Assembly: GCF_009189165.1 (NCBI RefSeq)
Contig: NZ_CP045118.1
Coordinates: forward strand, 1 to 64,000
Length of the DNA stretch: 64,000 bases
Reading direction: 5' to 3'
Origin: Pseudomonas sp. SCB32
Lineage (GTDB): Bacteria > Pseudomonadota > Gammaproteobacteria > Pseudomonadales > Pseudomonadaceae
A program made the position numbers and the translations under genes. How positions within the stretch are numbered: position 1 is the stretch's first letter; every line of letters starts with the position of its first letter. Positions 63,615 through 64,000 of this stretch are shown here, in pieces. The notes beneath the pieces are model-generated. The model searched no databases. It was not told where the DNA came from and was given only the letters and a program-made list of their open reading frames with translations.

Positions 63615-63681
63615 GGGCGGAGATGATCGGAAAAGCACGACCGCCAAGGCTAACGGAATGCGCGGGCAAGGGCCAGCGCGG

Positions 63682-63706
63682 CGCGCCGGGCGGAGTGCCC
63701 GGCGCG
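63682..63706 (-). terminator. Hairpin between DUF2388 copies 3 and 2
   Basis: CGCGCCGGGC-GGAGT-GCCCGGCGCG is a perfect 10-bp stem without a T-run. It may attenuate or stabilise transcripts between the genes. Confidence 0.45.
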
Positions 63707-63714
63707 GGGAGGCA

Positions 63715-64000
63715 TCAGATGGTCAGGATGGCCTGTGCCAGCTGCTGGTCGTTGGCGGCCAGCTCCGGCATCTTGGTGCGGATGTGACGCAGGGCGGCTT
63801 CCAGGTGGGCGCCACGGATATCGCCTTGGCTGGCGACGAAGGTGGCGGCGTCGTCCTTGGCTTCGAGAACGATCTTGTCGTCCTTGAAGGAGTCGCTGAT
63901 GTTGGACGTGGCGTCGGAGGTGGCGCCAGTGGCACGCACCGACAGGTCGGTGGTGTAGACGAAGCTGGTGGCGAAGGCGCCGGTGGCGCAGCCGAGCAGC
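63715..64000 (-). CDS. DUF2388 small exported protein (copy 3, truncated by window edge)
   Basis: The C-terminal 95 residues are visible, reading LLGCATGAFATSFVYTTDLSVRATG... through EAKDDAATFVASQGDIRGAHLEAALRHIR to the end QQLAQAILTI. The start lies beyond base 64000. The visible LLGCATGAFA is the end of a signal peptide. It is the third consecutive DUF2388 gene and the first in reading direction. Confidence 0.85.
   Translation of the reverse strand, partial: LLGCATGAFATSFVYTTDLSVRATGATSDATSNISDSFKDDKIVLEAKDDAATFVASQGDIRGAHLEAALRHIRTKMPELAANDQQLAQAILTI

Overview
The window is a high-GC gammaproteobacterial chromosome segment from the genus Pseudomonas, close to the P. aeruginosa lineage. 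It begins exactly on the GTG of dnaA and runs clockwise through the classical origin-proximal order: dnaA-dnaN-recF-gyrB, acyltransferase-gmhB-glyS-glyQ, tag, htrB, def-fmt-rsmB-trkA, a LysM gene, dprA, tsaC, qor, hemF, aroE and trpI/trpBA. The species cannot be fixed from the sequence alone. oriC itself must lie just before base 1. Two perfect 16-bp parS palindromes sit inside recF. I saw no rRNA, tRNA, CRISPR array, prophage or insertion sequence.

1-31 kb is mainly housekeeping: replication, glycyl-tRNA synthetase, envelope (lysophospholipid and lipid A acyltransferases, heptose phosphatase, Kdo hydroxylase), metal and potassium transport (MntH, TrkH/TrkA), translation (Fmt, Def, RsmB, TsaC), DprA, heme and shikimate steps. 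Two regulatory sites stand out: a perfect LexA box before tag, and a probable preQ1-I riboswitch that sequesters the ribosome-binding site of the queuosine-precursor transporter yhhQ.

28-44 kb is accessory metabolism: a choline-O-sulfate operon (betC, a choline-binding protein, a SulP permease) with a divergent LysR regulator, an AraC regulator, trpBA with divergent trpI, dodecin, tandem DUF1161 and tandem lipoprotein paralogues, and a lipoprotein aminopeptidase. 44-53.3 kb is a fatty or aryl-alkanoic acid beta-oxidation locus: two 3-hydroxyacyl-CoA dehydrogenase proteins, a paired acyl-CoA dehydrogenase, an IclR regulator, an epoxide-hydrolase-like enzyme and what looks like a decayed acyl-CoA ligase. 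A 16-bp element is identical at both outward promoters of this locus and is the likely IclR operator.

53-64 kb holds a GNAT enzyme, a LysR/DUF2218 pair, a ParE-type toxin-antitoxin module beside an AT-rich patch, and a 3-guanidinopropionate cluster (gpuP, gpuA, LysR regulator) extended by a PhyH-type Fe(II)/2-oxoglutarate dioxygenase and a GFA-fold protein. The regulator's last codons are shifted by a G6 tract so that it reads straight into the dioxygenase. The window ends in a DUF4105 protein followed by three small exported DUF2388 proteins, the last cut by the window edge. REP-type inverted repeats with ends like GTAGGAGCG fill many intergenic gaps.
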